A stretch of DNA of 56,593 bases, from assembly GCA_902705825.1 (NCBI GenBank), contig CACSIL010000052.1, positions 65,678 through 122,270 of the forward strand. Reading direction: 5' to 3'. The position numbers and the translations under genes were made by a program. The notes below the pieces were generated by a model. It was not told the DNA's origin, made no database searches, and was given only the letters and a program-made list of their open reading frames with translations. Positions 44,582 through 53,459 of the stretch are shown one piece after another (the stretch's first letter is position 1; every line of letters begins with the position of its first letter). This stretch comes from Halioglobus japonicus. Its GTDB lineage: Bacteria; Pseudomonadota; Gammaproteobacteria; Pseudomonadales; Halieaceae.

Positions 44582-46087
44582 TTGAGTAACTACCGCGAAG
44601 GCTGGCAGATCCTCCTGAGCCAGCTACAGGAGCGCACGGCCAGTGCGCTCGCCATGGGCGGCCCGGACAAAGTCCAGAAGCAGCACCAACGTGGACGACT
44701 CCACGTCCGCGAGCGCATCGCACTGCTGTGCGACAAGGGCAGCTTTTGTGAATACGGTGCACTGGCTGGAGGCAACCCTCCGGGTGGTCAGGAGCCGCTG
44801 GCCGGCGATGGCGTGGTGGGCGGCACGGCGCGCATAGAAGGCCGCAGCGCGGTGATCATTGCCGAGGATTTCACCGTAAAGGGCGGCTCCATCGGCCACC
44901 CCAATGCCGCCAAGCGCACACGTCTGGTGCGACTGGCGCTGGAGCAACAGCTGCCACTGTTACTGATGCTGGATGGCGCGGGTGAGCGCGCGGGTAATCA
45001 GACTGAGCGCTACCCTAACTGCCCCAACGATCTTCAGCTGGTAGCAGACCTCAAAGGACAGGTACCCGTCGTTACGCTGGTACTCGGTACATCAGCCGGG
45101 CACGGCGCACTGACAGGGATGTTCGCCGATCTTATCGTCATGGCTGAAGATGCCGCCATGTTCTCCGCGGGCCCGCCACTGGTGCAAGCGGCATTGGGCA
45201 TTGAAGCCTCTGCTGGCGAACTCGGTGGTGCCGCAATGCATACGCGCGACAGCGGTGTCGCCCATAACCTCGGCAAAACCGAGCAAGACTGCATTGCCAT
45301 GGCGCGCTACTTTCTCTCTCTGTTGCCGCCGCGTTCTGGCGATCCCCTCCCTGAGCACAGGGCGCATCCGAGTGCGGCGCGACGCGAAACGGATGGCATC
45401 ATGGATATCGTCCCCACCCAGGCCAACCAGGCCTACGATATGCGCCAGGTGCTGCAGGCGTTAGTGGACGAGAGCTCACTGTTTGAACTGCAACCCGAAT
45501 ACGGTCGCGGCATGATTACCGGCATGGCCCGTATCGGCGGTGTTCCCTGCATGCTGATTGCCAACCAACCGACAGTGCAGGCAGGTGCAATCACCCCCGA
45601 AGGCGCGGATAAAGCCTGCCACTTTATCGAAGTGGCACACAACTTCGGTCTGCCGCTGATCAGCTTGCTGGACAACCCCGGCGTGATGCCGGGGCCGGCT
45701 GCTGAAAAATCCGGCGTACTCAAAGCCGCTGGCAAAATGTTTCTGGCACAGCGGCGCTACCGGGGACGCAAAATCGTGGTCACTCTGCGCAAGGCCTTCG
45801 GGTTTGGCAGCTCGGTGATGGGCATGAACCCCTGGGATCACCAGACACTCAGCCTCGCCCTACCCTGTGTGAATCTTGGCGGCATGCCGGCGATAGGCGG
45901 CGCCGAAGCCGCACGCGCCAGCGAAGAAGAGGCAGCAAGACTCAGGGAGAGCCAAACGGGTGCCTGGATTCCTGCAGACGCGATGGCCTTTGACAAGGTG
46001 ATAGCCCCCTGCGAGTTGCGCAATGAAATTATTTCCGCATTGCATTTGCACCCTGCGCCGCTCACATCGCGTTTTTCCAAGCACTAG
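44582..46087 (+). CDS. Acyl-CoA carboxylase carboxyltransferase subunit
   Basis: Carboxyltransferase of 501 residues with the two crotonase-like halves of propionyl-/methylcrotonyl-CoA carboxylase beta subunits: the first with ERIALLCDKGSFCEYG and GAGERAGNQTE, the second with GGVPCMLIANQP and FLAQRRYRGRKIVVTLRKAFGFGSS. It moves CO2 from biotin to an acyl-CoA. No biotin carboxylase/biotin-carrier subunit is in the window, so the partner must be elsewhere. It starts at TTG, set by a perfect AAGGAGGT 5 bp upstream. Propionyl-CoA produced in steroid or branched-chain breakdown would be a natural substrate. Confidence 0.88.
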   Translation: MSNYREGWQILLSQLQERTASALAMGGPDKVQKQHQRGRLHVRERIALLCDKGSFCEYGALAGGNPPGGQEPLAGDGVVGGTARIEGRSAVIIAEDFTVKGGSIGHPNAAKRTRLVRLALEQQLPLLLMLDGAGERAGNQTERYPNCPNDLQLVADLKGQVPVVTLVLGTSAGHGALTGMFADLIVMAEDAAMFSAGPPLVQAALGIEASAGELGGAAMHTRDSGVAHNLGKTEQDCIAMARYFLSLLPPRSGDPLPEHRAHPSAARRETDGIMDIVPTQANQAYDMRQVLQALVDESSLFELQPEYGRGMITGMARIGGVPCMLIANQPTVQAGAITPEGADKACHFIEVAHNFGLPLISLLDNPGVMPGPAAEKSGVLKAAGKMFLAQRRYRGRKIVVTLRKAFGFGSSVMGMNPWDHQTLSLALPCVNLGGMPAIGGAEAARASEEEAARLRESQTGAWIPADAMAFDKVIAPCELRNEIISALHLHPAPLTSRFSKH

Positions 46088-46172
46088 TATCGTTTTTTTT
46101 GGCGCAGATAGTGACAGCACCCGTCTTTCATGCCACCATCTTTACTCGCTCAGGGACCGATCCGGAATTCAA

Positions 46173-47489
46173 GTGACCATAAAAAAAACCACGCAGCATT
46201 TGATTGCCGGCTTGTGCGCACTATTGTGCACTTCACTGGCATACTCGGCCGTCAAAACCGTCGAGAATTACGGCTACCCGATAACAGATCGCTTTGCCGC
46301 CACCGTAGTAGGCACGCCCGAGGAATACCGGGCCAAGCTTCCTAAATCCATCCCTTTCAAGACCCGCGGCATCACCATATTTCCAGAGCGCGTGACACCA
46401 GACGTGTTTTTTTACGGCCATGAGCTGCTTTACTCGGTCGCGCTACAAGACCACGAAGCGCCGCTGATTTTCCTTATTGCAGGAACCGGTGCCTCACACA
46501 ACGGTGCCAAGAACACCAATATGGCCAAAGCCTTCTACCAGGCAGGCTTTCACATCGTATCCATATCATCGCCGACCTATAACAATTTCGTGATCGCGGC
46601 GTCCAAAACCGGCGTGGTTGGTCATGCCGAGAAAGATGCGGAAGATATTTACCGCGTATTTGAAAAAATCTGGGACGAACTGAAAGGCGAAGTCACTGCC
46701 ACATCCTTTAACGTGACCGGCTATAGTCTCGGCGCCTTCAACGCGGCGTTTGTCTCCAAGCTGGATGAGGAGCGCAATTCATTTAATTTTGAGCGCGTGC
46801 TGCTCATCAATCCTCCCGTGTCACTGTACAACTCGATATCACTGCTCGATCGCATGACCCAGGATATCCCCGGTGGCATTAACAATTTCGACAGGTTCGT
46901 CGATCGACTGATGCGCGCCTATACCACGACGTATCAATCCACCAGCTACAAAGATACTGCTGCTGCCGGTGGCGATGACTTCCTGTATCAAACATACAAG
47001 GCACTGCAGCTGAAAGATGAAGAGTTGGCCGCGCTCATCGGCACATCCTTTCGGGTCTCATCGGCATCGCTGGTGTTCACCTCTGATGTGATGGCGGATT
47101 ACGGCTATATCAAGCCAAAAGGTCTGGTTCTCAACCGCTACAGCAACCTGCGCATTTATAATGATGTCTCGCTGCGCTTGGGCTTTACAGATTACTACCA
47201 CGAGTTTTTCTACCCGTACTACAAGGCGGAATACCCCAATATATCTCGCGACAAGTACATTGCATCAATGAGTCTGACCAGCATCGCTGACTATCTGAAA
47301 AGCGCGAAGAAGATCAAAATGATGGGCAATGCGGATGATGTCATCCTCGAACCCGGGGAGATTAACTTTTTCCCCGAGGTGTTTGGCGATAGAGCGACGA
47401 TCTACCCCCACGGTGGTCACTGCGGCAACATGAATTACACGGACAATGTCGCCCACATGGTCGCCGTGTTCACGGACGGGGGCCACTAA
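46173..47489 (+). CDS. Exported alpha/beta-hydrolase-like serine esterase
   Basis: Protein of 438 residues starting at GTG; upstream in-frame codons overlap the carboxyltransferase and were rejected. The signal peptide (HLIAGLCALLCTSLAYSA) is followed by a domain with a nucleophile elbow GYSLGAF (Ser185) preceded by LIFLIAGTGASHNG, which fits an oxyanion-hole strand. The C-terminal YPHGGHCGNMNY offers the catalytic His. It probably acts in the periplasm on an ester or phospholipid. MlaA follows after 2 bp and a binding protein 1 bp later, so the three form an operon of envelope-lipid character. Confidence 0.75.
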   Translation: MTIKKTTQHLIAGLCALLCTSLAYSAVKTVENYGYPITDRFAATVVGTPEEYRAKLPKSIPFKTRGITIFPERVTPDVFFYGHELLYSVALQDHEAPLIFLIAGTGASHNGAKNTNMAKAFYQAGFHIVSISSPTYNNFVIAASKTGVVGHAEKDAEDIYRVFEKIWDELKGEVTATSFNVTGYSLGAFNAAFVSKLDEERNSFNFERVLLINPPVSLYNSISLLDRMTQDIPGGINNFDRFVDRLMRAYTTTYQSTSYKDTAAAGGDDFLYQTYKALQLKDEELAALIGTSFRVSSASLVFTSDVMADYGYIKPKGLVLNRYSNLRIYNDVSLRLGFTDYYHEFFYPYYKAEYPNISRDKYIASMSLTSIADYLKSAKKIKMMGNADDVILEPGEINFFPEVFGDRATIYPHGGHCGNMNYTDNVAHMVAVFTDGGH

Positions 47490-47491
47490 CA

Positions 47492-48256
47492 ATGAAATCG
47501 ATACTCTCCTTCTTTTCGATTCCTGTTCTGGCTTTGTCACTGGGCGCCTGTAGCACTGGACCACAACCTCAGCAACAAGCGGCAGACTACCCCGAGCCTG
47601 TCTTTACCGCGAAGCGACTATTACCTCCGGAGAAAGACGACCTGGATGACCTGACAGCGGTCTACGACCCCTGGGAAGGCATGAACAAACGTATCTACAA
47701 CTTCAACTACCACTTCGATCAGGCAGTGTTCCTGCCTGTCGTTCGCGGCTATGAAGCGGTTGTCCCCGCTGTTGGACGACAAGGCATCGATAACTTCTTT
47801 AATAACTTCGTCGATTTACTCACCATCATGAACTCCGCACTGCAACTGCGCGGCGAAAAGTTTGTGCAGAGTACTGGACGAGTGCTTATCAACACGACAG
47901 TAGGGCTGTTTGGTCTGATAGACGTGGCCAGTGCCATGGATATCCCCAGGCCGGTAGAGAGCTTTGGCGACACCATGGGTCATTGGGGCGTCGGTCAGGG
48001 GCCTTACCTGGTTATCCCCTTTCTGGGCCCATCAAACCTTCGTGACGGTCTGGGCTTGATACCCGATGCCTATGTACAGGCCTCAGTAAAAAGCGCCGTA
48101 TTATCCAAGCCGCTGGATCTCACTACCACGGTACTTTTCCCCATTGATACCCGGGCCAATACCTCGTTTCGCTATTATGAAAACGGATCGGCATTTGAGT
48201 ACCAAATGGTTCGTTGGCTGTATTCGACCAAGCGCAAGCTGGATGTAAAACAATAA
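47492..48256 (+). CDS. mlaA: MlaA (VacJ) family outer-membrane lipoprotein
   Basis: Lipoprotein of 254 residues. The lipobox LSLGAC ends at Cys20; the conserved MlaA body starts at YDPWEGMNKRIYNFNY and contains IDNFFNNFVD, INTTVGLFGLIDVA and FGDTMGHWGVGQGPYLVIPFLGPSNLRDG. MlaA extracts phospholipids from the outer leaflet of the outer membrane and hands them to MlaC. Here it is coupled to a hydrolase upstream (2 bp) and a Leu/Ile/Val-type binding protein downstream (1 bp), not to other mla genes. Confidence 0.94.
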   Translation: MKSILSFFSIPVLALSLGACSTGPQPQQQAADYPEPVFTAKRLLPPEKDDLDDLTAVYDPWEGMNKRIYNFNYHFDQAVFLPVVRGYEAVVPAVGRQGIDNFFNNFVDLLTIMNSALQLRGEKFVQSTGRVLINTTVGLFGLIDVASAMDIPRPVESFGDTMGHWGVGQGPYLVIPFLGPSNLRDGLGLIPDAYVQASVKSAVLSKPLDLTTTVLFPIDTRANTSFRYYENGSAFEYQMVRWLYSTKRKLDVKQ

Positions 48257-48257
48257 A

Positions 48258-49436
48258 ATGGGTACCAATGTGATTCGCCATCTACTCCTTGTTACTTTTA
48301 TTGCGGCACTTGCGCTGTCTCGTGCAGCACATTCCGAAGACATCGATCAGTCTGATAACCCGGTAAGGATAGGCACTACCCAGTCGCTTACCGGGCACTA
48401 CAAAGAGTTTGGCATTGAGCAATTGCGCGGCCTGCAAATGTGGGCGGCAGATGTGAATGCCCGTGGCGAACTCCTCGGTCGACCGGTAGAGATTGTCTAT
48501 TATGATGACGGTTCCAGGGACGCGGGCACTGTTACCGGTTTCACCAACCTGATTGGAAAAGACAATGTTGACGTACTGGTTGGCCCCTACTCCTCATCGC
48601 TGACACTTGCCGCCACACTGGTGGCTGAAAAATATGACATCCCCATGGTCACCACGGCTGCCTCGGATGAAAGAATCTGGAACCGGGGCCTGAAGAATGT
48701 ATTCGGGGCTGACACGCCGGTTGGCGATTATCTGAACGGATTACAGGTCGCCGCCGATGCTGGCGTCAAAACCGTTGCATTTTTGTATGCCGGCACGGAT
48801 TTCGGTGATGATTTGGCAGCCGTATCCAGAAGCAGAATTGAAGAACGTGGGCTGGAACTGGTGCTGTTTGAACGCTACGCACCCGAGCAACGCGACTTTG
48901 CCTCACTCGCCAGACGTCTGAAAGAAGTTAACGCCGATATGATATTCGGTGTGTCGTACCTGGAGGATTCCGTCGAGATCGTGCGTGCGCTCAAGGGTGA
49001 AGGCGTGAAACCCAACATGCTGGGCTTCACGGTTGGCCCTGGCCTGCGCGAATTCGCCGATGAACTGGGTCCGGATGCAGAAGGCATTCTGGGCGTAGTG
49101 CAGTGGCTGCGCACCTCGCGTGAGCCCGGTGCGCAGGATTTTGCATACCGTTTTGCGCGGCGTTACGGCTACCACCCAGGCGTTTACGCGGTGATGGGCT
49201 ACAGCGCGGGTGAAATTCTGGAAGCCGCGATTCGCCTGGCCGGCACCACCGAACATTCTGCAGTGCGTGAGCAATTGAGAACCATGTACTTCCAGGCATT
49301 GATAGGTTCCTATGCCGTCAATGACACGGGCCGCCAGATAGGCCGGCGCAATCTCGTTCTGCAATGGCAAAACGGCGAACGTCGCCTGGTCGCTCCTGAA
49401 CAACTGGCCAATAGCCCATTGATTTACCCCCGGTAG
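48258..49436 (+). CDS. Periplasmic substrate-binding protein (Leu/Ile/Val-type ABC family)
   Basis: Protein of 392 residues. A signal peptide (HLLLVTFIAALALSRAAHS) is followed by the two-lobed type I periplasmic binding fold: VRIGTTQSLTGHYKEFGIEQLRG, VEIVYYDDGSRDAG, VDVLVGPYSSSLT and PMVTTAASDERIW. Such proteins bind amino acids, aromatic acids or other small ligands. No permease or ATPase genes accompany it, so it may feed another transporter or serve as a sensor. It begins one base after the MlaA stop, which is an unusual partnership. Confidence 0.88.
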   Translation: MGTNVIRHLLLVTFIAALALSRAAHSEDIDQSDNPVRIGTTQSLTGHYKEFGIEQLRGLQMWAADVNARGELLGRPVEIVYYDDGSRDAGTVTGFTNLIGKDNVDVLVGPYSSSLTLAATLVAEKYDIPMVTTAASDERIWNRGLKNVFGADTPVGDYLNGLQVAADAGVKTVAFLYAGTDFGDDLAAVSRSRIEERGLELVLFERYAPEQRDFASLARRLKEVNADMIFGVSYLEDSVEIVRALKGEGVKPNMLGFTVGPGLREFADELGPDAEGILGVVQWLRTSREPGAQDFAYRFARRYGYHPGVYAVMGYSAGEILEAAIRLAGTTEHSAVREQLRTMYFQALIGSYAVNDTGRQIGRRNLVLQWQNGERRLVAPEQLANSPLIYPR

Positions 49437-49448
49437 TCGTTACCGGGG
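49428..49448. other. Stem-loop at convergent gene end
   Basis: CCCCGGTA pairs perfectly with TACCGGGG across a 5-base loop and covers the stop codon of the binding-protein gene. No T-tract follows. It may slow or end transcription from either side, but this is not certain. Confidence 0.4.
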
Positions 49449-49474
49449 CAGTCCCTCCCCTGCAATAGTCGGCG

Positions 49475-49879
49475 TCACGCTTTGCGGTGCTTCTGCCACC
49501 AGTCTTGCACATCAATTTGATAGATCTTTGCAGCGGCTTTTATGACCTCGCTCAGATCTTGCGGCAACTCGCCTGACTCAGTGGGCCGCAGCGGCGAGGC
49601 TCCACAAACCGGATCAACCCACTCCATCTCTATGTGCTTGATCATAGATGCAAAATCAAAGCCCTCGTGATAATCACTGACCTGATGCTGCAGGAAAGAC
49701 AACCTGTCCACAAAGCTCAGCAGACTGTAGTACAGGTTGGGACGAGCCCCACGAAAATACTCGTACCGCACACAGTTGGGCTCTTCTGCATGTGTTCGGC
49801 GATACATTTCTTTCATGACTGCCTCGAACTCCTCTTCCTTGCCGGGGTTGATCTCGATGTGACAAAGCAGTGTTGCCAT
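49475..49879 (-). CDS. ABM-domain protein (putative quinol monooxygenase)
   Basis: Protein of 134 residues. Residues 1-95 form a ferredoxin-like antibiotic biosynthesis monooxygenase domain (LLCHIEINPGKEEEFEAVMKEMYRRTHAEEPNCVRYEYFRG). A C-terminal extension of about 35 residues follows (LPQDLSEVIKAAAKIYQIDVQDWWQKHRKA). Members are cofactor-free monooxygenases or stress proteins acting on quinols and carbonyls. The start ATG (GGAGG 9 bp upstream) is preferred over a longer in-frame extension to 49990. It is convergent with the binding protein and alone on its strand. Confidence 0.78.
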   Translation of the reverse strand: MATLLCHIEINPGKEEEFEAVMKEMYRRTHAEEPNCVRYEYFRGARPNLYYSLLSFVDRLSFLQHQVSDYHEGFDFASMIKHIEMEWVDPVCGASPLRPTESGELPQDLSEVIKAAAKIYQIDVQDWWQKHRKA

Positions 49880-50089
49880 GATGTTAAGCCTCCAGAATTT
49901 CAAGCCACACGGGGATAAGCGAATCCCGTTCCAAACGTATTTGACGCAAGGATAATACAGGCTCATTCTGCTAGTATCACCTGAACCCAAGGTTTAACAC
50001 TGCTCCGCATGCACCGCCGTGTTAGCGGCAATTGTGAGCAGCTGTCAGCAGAACACCGGTAGATCAATTACAAAATACGGGAAGCCGCG

Positions 50090-51535
50090 ATGAGTAACAC
50101 GTCCAACACAAAATGGGATGACCCTAACCTTGCCCATGTCTCCGGCTTTCGCACGGCTACTGATAACCTGGCCTATGACATCAGCACGCAGGAAATCAGA
50201 GGCCGTATTCCACAAAGCCTGCACGGCATATTTCTCAGGAATGGCCCGGGCCGCAATGAACTGGCAGGCAAACCTTTCGGACATTGGTTTGACGGCGATG
50301 GCTGCGTACACACCTTTCGCATTGAGAACGGTGAAGTCAGCTACCGAAGCAGCTTTGTCAAAACACCGAAGTACGTCGATGAGACTGCCGCCCAGGCAGT
50401 AAAGTACCGAAGTTACGGCCACAATGCGCCCGGCGGCTTCCTGAAAAACCTGCACATGCCAGCCAATGCTGCCAACACCAGCATTGTTTACCACGGCGGC
50501 AAACTGCTGACTCTGTTTGAGGGTGGCCTGCCATGGCAGCTCGATCTGGATACCCTGGAAACCCTCGGGCCAGACAATTTCGATGGCGCACTGAAGTCAA
50601 TGGATACCTTCAGCGCCCACGGCAAACTGCACCCACGCACGGGCGATTACTTTAACTTTGGCATGGGTATGGGCGTCAGGCCAAAAATCAACCTGTACAA
50701 AGTATCGCCGCAGGGCAAGATGACCAACCGCAGCGCGGTTGCGATTGAGCGCATGGCGTTTTGTCACGACAACGCGATGACGGAAAACTATCTCATATTC
50801 ATGGTGATGCCGGTCAACTTTACCAGCCCACTAAAAGTGCTGTTTGCCAGAGACACCATCGACAGGAATATGGTGTTCCAACCAGAGGAAGGCATGAAAG
50901 TGTATGTGGTTTCCCTGAATGACTTCAGCCTGGTTCGCACCTTCGAGGTGGAGCCCTTCATGTTTGCGCATAGCTCGAACTGTTGGGAGCGCGACAACGA
51001 GTTATTTATCGATGTGGTCGCCATGTCGGACAAAGACGGCGAAGAAGGCACCGCCTGTTCTCGCAATATTTTTACCCAGCCACGCCCCTCAACGGGTCAG
51101 CTGACCCGGTACCGCTTTGATATGAAAACCGGCGCCTCTAAACGGGAGATCTTACCCAGTGGCATTCCCAGCGAATTTCCGCAATGGGATCTGCGCAGGA
51201 CTGGTTCCGAAACCCGCTATACCTATACCGCCGGCATTTGTGAGAACGCGACACCGGGCTTCTATAACGCCCTACAGCGTGTTGATTATCTAACGGGCGA
51301 GACAAAAGTCTACGACTGTGGCCCTGGCCGGTACACCTCTGAACCCATCTTCGTACCCAGGCAGCCAGACTCCGATGAAGCCGATGGCTACATACTCTGT
51401 GTCATTTATGACGCTGCCACTGAGCTCTCGGAACTGATGATTCTGGACGCGCAATCCATGGCCGATGAAATTGCAGTTGTACCACTGAAAAATCATATTC
51501 CGCATGGCTTTCACTGTGGGTATACCCCACTCTAA
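50090..51535 (+). CDS. Carotenoid oxygenase family protein
   Basis: Seven-bladed propeller enzyme of 481 residues, normal family length. All four iron-binding histidines can be seen: His177 (SAHGKLHP), His226 (FCHDNAMT), His294 (FAHSSNCWE) and His475 (PHGFHC). N-terminal sequences LRNGPGRNE and HWFDGDGCVHTF are family hallmarks. It should cleave a double bond of a carotenoid, stilbene or similar polyene with O2. No signal peptide. Stands alone; the PLP enzyme follows after 92 bp on the same strand. Confidence 0.9.
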   Translation: MSNTSNTKWDDPNLAHVSGFRTATDNLAYDISTQEIRGRIPQSLHGIFLRNGPGRNELAGKPFGHWFDGDGCVHTFRIENGEVSYRSSFVKTPKYVDETAAQAVKYRSYGHNAPGGFLKNLHMPANAANTSIVYHGGKLLTLFEGGLPWQLDLDTLETLGPDNFDGALKSMDTFSAHGKLHPRTGDYFNFGMGMGVRPKINLYKVSPQGKMTNRSAVAIERMAFCHDNAMTENYLIFMVMPVNFTSPLKVLFARDTIDRNMVFQPEEGMKVYVVSLNDFSLVRTFEVEPFMFAHSSNCWERDNELFIDVVAMSDKDGEEGTACSRNIFTQPRPSTGQLTRYRFDMKTGASKREILPSGIPSEFPQWDLRRTGSETRYTYTAGICENATPGFYNALQRVDYLTGETKVYDCGPGRYTSEPIFVPRQPDSDEADGYILCVIYDAATELSELMILDAQSMADEIAVVPLKNHIPHGFHCGYTPL

Positions 51536-51627
51536 CAGCGCCTTGCAGACTGTGTTCTGTCCCCTGCGCTATTTTCGGGCTATGCTCTGGCCTCCAACGC
51601 GGACCTGCGGAAACAGCAGTAAATAAC

Positions 51628-52686
51628 ATGTCTTTGATAGAACCTTCTCCCGAGCGGCCACTGTTCAAAAAGTTTCCCGAGCTACGCTCGAAGATTGCGA
51701 TGCAACATATCGCCTCTTTGCCGACACCCGTTGAGGCGTTGCCGCTCTCAGAACACGCCTGGATAAAACGTGATGACCTCACACATGCGAAATACGGCGG
51801 CAACAAGATTCGCAAGCTCGAATTCATCCTGGCAGATGCGCTACAGAACAAAGCCAAACGGATTATCACTGTCGGTGCAATTGGCACAAACCATGGCGTA
51901 GCCACCGCAATGACGTGTCAGCAGTTTGGACTGGAGTGCGTGATCTACCTTTTCGATCAGCCACTTACCGCCACGGTAACGCAAAACCTGCGCTTGATGC
52001 AGGCCTACGGTGCGAAGCTGATCTACAAGGGATCTTTGTTCAAAACAATGCTGGCTTATTACAGCAGCCCGTACCGTTTAAAGAGCGGTTCCTACTTTTT
52101 ATTTGCCGGCGGGTCCAACCTGTATGGCACGCTGGGTTTTGTGAACGCGGCCTGTGAACTGCAGGATCAGATCGAACAGGACGAGTGCCCTCTTCCAACC
52201 GCCATTGTCTGCCCTGTCGGCTCCGGTGCCACCCTCGCAGGCTTAACCTATGGTTGCCAACTAATCGGCCTGGAGACAGAGATTATCGGCGTGCGGGTTG
52301 CACCAAAGAAGCTCGGCCCCATTCCCGCCTGTACACCGGGTACAGTGCACAAGCTCATGATGGAAACCTATCGATTCCTGACAAAGCACTGTCGCCAGCC
52401 GATACCCAGGCCTGCGGCGGTGAATCTTGTCGATGAATTTTATGGCGACGGCTACGGTGTCGCCACGGAACAAGGCGTGCAAGCAATAGCACGCTTCAAG
52501 CGGGCAGGAATAGCACTGGAGCAAACCTATACCGGTAAGGCGGCAGCGGCCTTTCTGGAGCAGTTGGACAGCAACAGGGGCGCGGTGCTTTTCTGGGACA
52601 CGTTCAATTCCCGTGATATGGCAGAGACCGCTTCCACTATCACAGCTGAATATCTGCCTGTGAACCTGCGCAGTTTTTGGGACTGA
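51628..52686 (+). CDS. PLP-dependent D-cysteine desulfhydrase/ACC deaminase family protein
   Basis: Enzyme of 352 residues of the beta (tryptophan-synthase-like) PLP fold. The family signature KRDDLTHAKYGGNKIRKLEF includes Lys60, expected to bind PLP; VGAIGTNHGVATAM binds the phosphate or carboxylate. The chain is a little longer than D-cysteine desulfhydrase (about 330). It should deaminate or desulfhydrate an amino acid; substrate not defined. Stands alone after the carotenoid oxygenase gene. The ATG has no strong ribosome site nearby. Confidence 0.86.
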   Translation: MSLIEPSPERPLFKKFPELRSKIAMQHIASLPTPVEALPLSEHAWIKRDDLTHAKYGGNKIRKLEFILADALQNKAKRIITVGAIGTNHGVATAMTCQQFGLECVIYLFDQPLTATVTQNLRLMQAYGAKLIYKGSLFKTMLAYYSSPYRLKSGSYFLFAGGSNLYGTLGFVNAACELQDQIEQDECPLPTAIVCPVGSGATLAGLTYGCQLIGLETEIIGVRVAPKKLGPIPACTPGTVHKLMMETYRFLTKHCRQPIPRPAAVNLVDEFYGDGYGVATEQGVQAIARFKRAGIALEQTYTGKAAAAFLEQLDSNRGAVLFWDTFNSRDMAETASTITAEYLPVNLRSFWD

Positions 52687-52856
52687 GGCGCCATCTTCAA
52701 CATCGAAAAATCGGGTTGATTCTCTGCACTTGTAACACTACGTTATTGGGCCGTTCTATGTATAACCAATACACGTTTCCACTGAAACGCGAGATACCCG
52801 CCAATGCGATCGCGCTAGTGTGGAGAGACATCATTGAAAATTGCGCGTTCACTATT

Positions 52857-52906
52857 TCAAGGAGTCTGACCCCTTGATTTCTATTTCAAGGGGTCAGACT
52901 CCTTGA
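52857..52906. repeat. Perfect 21-bp inverted repeat, REP-like
   Basis: The arm 52857-52877 is the exact complement of 52886-52906, with an 8-base loop. Each arm (TCAAGGAGTCTGACCCCTTG plus A) is itself nearly palindromic, giving a nested cruciform. GGGGTCAGA-type motifs of this sort are typical of REP elements linked to REP-associated transposases in gammaproteobacteria. The right arm supplies the last codons and the stop of the rhombosortase gene. Confidence 0.85.
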
Positions 52907-53431
52907 TTTTCTTAAAGCAAAGCCCGCCACAGTCCCAAAAAATGTACCAATCAGGTGCGCCTCGGTGATGATGGCCATTTCGCCGACAGTGCTTTCATAA
53001 CCGAGGTGCACGCGTACCGTTTCAACAATAACTTTCACCCATATGACGACTAGCGCCGCCCAAAATATTTTGTCTTCAGTTCGGGCCATACGCACGGCGA
53101 AATAGGCCACTAGTGCGTGCAGTAAACCCGAGAGCCCGTTATACCAATCCAGGCTTGGGTAGACGCACAATAGCGTTAAGCTAATGAGAGCGGCAAAAAC
53201 AAAAACGGACAACAACAAATCGCGCAATTTAATGCGCGTTAGAAACCCAAAATAGATAATCAATGCCGCGACAATATTCAGGGCAAAATGAGCGCTATTC
53301 GTGTGGACAAAATGACCGCTCCAGATTCGCCAGAGCTGTCCGGTTAGTATCTGCTGCCGGTCATATTCCAGTAATCCCAAATACCGCTGGATTAGCCACA
53401 GACCGCACACAAACACGGCAGCACCGAGCAC
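52886..53431 (-). CDS. rrtA: Rhombosortase (GlyGly-CTERM processing intramembrane serine protease)
   Basis: Rhomboid-type intramembrane protease of 181 residues with about six membrane segments. The catalytic Ser101 lies in NGLSGLLH and His159 in EAHLIG; LWRIWSGHFVHTNSAHFALN is the conserved N-terminal loop. Rhombosortases cut GlyGly-CTERM tails of exported proteins. The rhombotarget lipoprotein gene lies just upstream on the same strand (28 bp), an obvious substrate. The GTG start is the best in-frame choice but has no clear ribosome site, so coupling to the upstream gene is likely. The last residues (RSLTP) are encoded by a REP-like repeat arm. Confidence 0.88.
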   Translation of the reverse strand: MLGAAVFVCGLWLIQRYLGLLEYDRQQILTGQLWRIWSGHFVHTNSAHFALNIVAALIIYFGFLTRIKLRDLLLSVFVFAALISLTLLCVYPSLDWYNGLSGLLHALVAYFAVRMARTEDKIFWAALVVIWVKVIVETVRVHLGYESTVGEMAIITEAHLIGTFFGTVAGFALRKSRSLTP

Positions 53432-53459
53432 CTTGCGGGCAGCAGAGTTGATGCGGTTG

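Noticed and set aside
44433..44762. N-terminal extension of the small basic protein
   Set aside because: It overlaps the carboxyltransferase start and ribosome site on the other strand and is low-complexity in style; the protein-like part begins at 44432.
46023..46172. 50-codon upstream extension of the exported hydrolase
   Set aside because: It overlaps the carboxyltransferase end and would hide the signal peptide; GTG 46173 fits better.
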